Positions 62,180-64,000 of a stretch of DNA of 64,000 bases are shown here, piece after piece. This stretch comes from Prevotella sp. E9-3 (GTDB lineage Bacteria > Bacteroidota > Bacteroidia > Bacteroidales > Bacteroidaceae). How positions within the stretch are numbered: position 1 is the stretch's first letter; the number at the start of each line of letters is the position of its first letter. The notes under the pieces were generated by a model. The model searched no databases and was not told where the DNA came from. It was given only the letters and a program-made list of their open reading frames with translations. A program made the translations under genes and the position numbers. The stretch covers positions 930,001 to 994,000 of the forward strand of contig NZ_CP091786.1 in assembly GCF_022024015.1 (NCBI RefSeq). The letters are read 5' to 3'.

Positions 62180-63163
62180 TTATACTTCCCAACCTACAGC
62201 ACTTGCACCCAGTACAGCAGCCGATGCGCCGTCGAGACCGCTCACCAAGAACTTGGCTTTGCCGCGGAAGATTTTCAGTACATGGGCATCGTAGGCTTCG
62301 CGGATAGGCTTCATAATCAGTTCGCCTGCCTTGACCATTCCACCGAAGAAGATAAATGCTTCAGGTGATGAGAATGCTGCAAAATCAGCGCAAGCCTCGC
62401 CAAGCATCTTGCCTGTGAATTCATAAATCTCCTTAGCCAGTTCATCACCTTTTCCTGCTGCTATTGAAACATCAAGCGAAGTGATATTCTCAGGGTTCAT
62501 GTCGCGAAGAAGTGAGGGACGAGTGGTCTTGGCCAGCAGTTCGCGTGCTGTACGAGCCACACCTGTAGCAGAGCAGTAAGCCTCCAAACAACCTGTGCGT
62601 CCGCATCCGCAGCTACGGCCTTCTTCACCGCGTACCATTGTTACATGACCTAACTCACCGGCAAAACCGTCGCTGCCATAGAGTAACTGACCATTTACTA
62701 CAATACCTGAACCAACGCCTGTGCCAAGTGTGATGACAATGAAGTTCTTCATACCGCGAGCCACACCATAGACCATCTCACCGATGGCTGCTGCATTGGC
62801 ATCATTGGTCAGCGCTACAGGAATGCCGCTCAGACGGTCGCTAAACATTTTTGCCAGCGGAACGATGGTGTCGTGAGCCCAAGGCAGGTTCGGAGCATAC
62901 TCGATGGTGCCGTTGTAGAAGTTGCCATTAGGGGCTCCAATGCCCATAGCCTTGATAGTGTCAATGCCACCTACTTCTTCGATGATAGGCTGCAGAGCCT
63001 CAACGCAGGCATCAACATAGCTCTCGGCTGAGGGGTATCCGCCGGTCTTTATAGCAGTGGTGGCTTTGATCTCACCACGTGAATCAACTATGCCGAATAC
63101 GGAGTTTGTACCACCAAGGTCCAAACCAATCACGTATGGCTTCATTATTACTTGTCCGTTCAT
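62180..63163 (-). CDS. ROK-family glucokinase
   Basis: 327 residues (321 if the second Met, at 63145, is the start). It phosphorylates glucose or a related sugar with ATP in the cytoplasm. Phosphate-binding GLDLGGTNSVFGIV near the N-terminus, catalytic Asp in LTNDANAAAIGE, GTGVGSGIV, the GELGHVTM motif and the zinc-binding CGCGRTGCLEAYCS (Cys pattern C-x-C-x4-C) identify a ROK kinase rather than a ROK repressor; no HTH precedes the kinase domain. It would feed glucose from the alpha-glucan enzymes into glycolysis. Single-gene unit with own terminator. Confidence 0.95.
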   Translation of the reverse strand: MNGQVIMKPYVIGLDLGGTNSVFGIVDSRGEIKATTAIKTGGYPSAESYVDACVEALQPIIEEVGGIDTIKAMGIGAPNGNFYNGTIEYAPNLPWAHDTIVPLAKMFSDRLSGIPVALTNDANAAAIGEMVYGVARGMKNFIVITLGTGVGSGIVVNGQLLYGSDGFAGELGHVTMVRGEEGRSCGCGRTGCLEAYCSATGVARTARELLAKTTRPSLLRDMNPENITSLDVSIAAGKGDELAKEIYEFTGKMLGEACADFAAFSSPEAFIFFGGMVKAGELIMKPIREAYDAHVLKIFRGKAKFLVSGLDGASAAVLGASAVGWEV

Positions 63164-63213
63164 AATTATTTTGGGTTTTATGTTAATGAGTAATTGGCGT
63201 TTGAAAACTGCTA

Positions 63214-63221
63214 CAAAGATA
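63214..63221 (-). promoter_or_regulatory. Putative promoter of the ROK kinase gene
   Basis: The minus strand reads TATCTTTG, an exact TAnnTTTG match, 51 bp upstream of the first Met. No clear -33 element. Confidence 0.6.
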
Positions 63222-63349
63222 GCTGAAAAAAATGAAAAGCTATCACCTTTTTATAAAAAAAAAGAGCAAAAGCATTTATTTGTTGAAGTAGTTCATGCTT
63301 CTACTTTGCAGTTATATCTCAGAAACAATATAAAAAACTTAGGTGAAAG

Positions 63350-63380
63350 TTTGGCTTTTCGCACGTTTTTTGTATCTTTG
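63350..63380 (+). promoter_or_regulatory. Promoter of the cytidylate-kinase-like gene
   Basis: TTTG at 63350-63353, 19 bp, then TATCTTTG at 63373-63380. The leader would be about 30 nt. Confidence 0.75.
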
Positions 63381-63415
63381 CAACATCAGTATTAACCTTT
63401 TAACCTAAGATGCTT

Positions 63416-64000
63416 ATGAACAGGGAAGATAAATTTGTGATTACCATCAGTCGCCAGTTTGGTACTGGTGGTCATGAAATCGGAGCTGAACTGGCTCGCA
63501 GATTAAATGTGAAACTACTCGATAAGCAGATACTGAATGAGGTGGCTCGCCGCTATTGTGTTGTAGAAGATGTGGTTGAGAAGATAGAAGCACGCAATCC
63601 ACATTGGCGTGATGATTTCACAAACTTCTATCGTCAATACATGGCAGGTGCCGAATATAACGGACAGGAACAGGACGAGACGTCTCACCAGCTGTTTGAA
63701 GCACAGGCTGATGCCATCAGAAAAATTGCCAAGGAGGAATCGTGTGTCATCATAGGCCGTTGCGGATTCCACATCTTCAAAGACCATCCCAACTGTCTGA
63801 AAATATTCATTCATGCCGATGATGACTGCAGGAAACGGCGTATTGGACAAAAGTACAATATCTCAGAGAGCGATGCCGGAGCCATGATTGTGGATAATGA
63901 CTACTCGCGTGAGCTCTACACAAAGACCTTCACAGGCAGTGAATGGCAGGACGCCCGCAACTACGACCTCTCACTCAACGTGCGGAAGTTCGGGGTGAAC
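63416..64000 (+). CDS. Cytidylate-kinase-like nucleotide kinase, 3' end outside window
   Basis: 195 residues are visible before the right edge. ATG at 63416 chosen (M-N-R-E-D-K); an in-frame ATG two codons earlier, at 63410, is also possible. The N-terminal FVITISRQFGTGGHEIGAEL carries the P-loop variant of the cytidylate-kinase-like family 2, in which His replaces the usual Lys/Arg after GTGG. CVIIGRCGFHIFKDHPN follows, with KIFIHADDDCRKRRI as the lid-side Arg-rich stretch. The family is common in Bacteroidetes and may phosphorylate a nucleotide, but its substrate is not established. Own promoter. Confidence 0.88.
   Translation, partial: MNREDKFVITISRQFGTGGHEIGAELARRLNVKLLDKQILNEVARRYCVVEDVVEKIEARNPHWRDDFTNFYRQYMAGAEYNGQEQDETSHQLFEAQADAIRKIAKEESCVIIGRCGFHIFKDHPNCLKIFIHADDDCRKRRIGQKYNISESDAGAMIVDNDYSRELYTKTFTGSEWQDARNYDLSLNVRKFGVN

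Noticed and set aside
1..64000. tRNA, rRNA, insertion sequence or phage genes
   Set aside because: None was recognised on either strand. Every long frame is either an assigned gene or an antisense shadow. A covariance-model scan was not possible here.

Overview
The window looks like a chromosomal segment from a member of the Bacteroidales, most likely Prevotella or a close relative. The sequence basis is: promoter-like TAnnTTTG boxes upstream of most transcription units, few Shine-Dalgarno-like sites, SusC/SusD pairs, a hybrid two-component regulator fused to AraC, glycan-degrading enzymes in strings, and several secreted proteins ending in a short tail of the 'GIYIxNGKKxxxK' type. No rRNA, tRNA, CRISPR array, insertion sequence or phage gene was recognised.

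Layout. 1-6.7 kb: two overlapping genes for large actin/Hsp70-fold proteins, the first with intact nucleotide-binding motifs, the second degenerate and membrane anchored. 6.8-10.7 kb: mscL, a glyceraldehyde-3-phosphate dehydrogenase gene with strong codon bias, and a membrane histidine kinase without a partner regulator. 10.7-16.2 kb (minus strand): a secreted GH31 glycosidase and, just upstream of it, a membrane-bound AraC-type regulator that has no kinase. 16.3-19.9 kb: a small lytic transglycosylase-like protein, miaA, a diacylglycerol-kinase-family lipid kinase and a Crp/Fnr regulator. 20.1-24.8 kb: a three-gene glycogen/alpha-glucan operon (debranching enzyme, glycosyltransferase, GH57 amylase), divergent from the Crp/Fnr gene.

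25-61.4 kb is a large polysaccharide utilisation region: an HTCS regulator, two related secreted proteins of unknown function, a 58-residue small protein, a DUF4105-type membrane protein, a GH38-like and a GH92 alpha-mannosidase, a GH2-GH78 fusion, SusD, two small lipoproteins (DUF5004-like and DUF4961-like), SusC, SusD, SusC, an SGNH acetylesterase, and on the opposite strand a 1516-residue PL11 rhamnogalacturonan lyase. Rhamnosidase, rhamnogalacturonan lyase and esterase point to a pectic/rhamnose-containing plant glycan; the two mannosidase-type enzymes point to mannose-containing side chains or N-glycans. Whether they act on one substrate is inference. The window ends with a ROK-family glucokinase and the start of a cytidylate-kinase-like gene.

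The most unusual structure is non-coding. Three intergenic arrays, two between the lipid kinase and crp genes (about 19.0 and 19.2 kb) and one at 61.7-61.9 kb, are built from short, mostly palindromic or inverted words repeated at an exact pitch of 21, 21 and 22 bp. Each array has its own word, but the architecture is shared. I know of no named element that fits. The Hsp70/actin-like gene pair at the left edge is the second candidate for an undescribed system.
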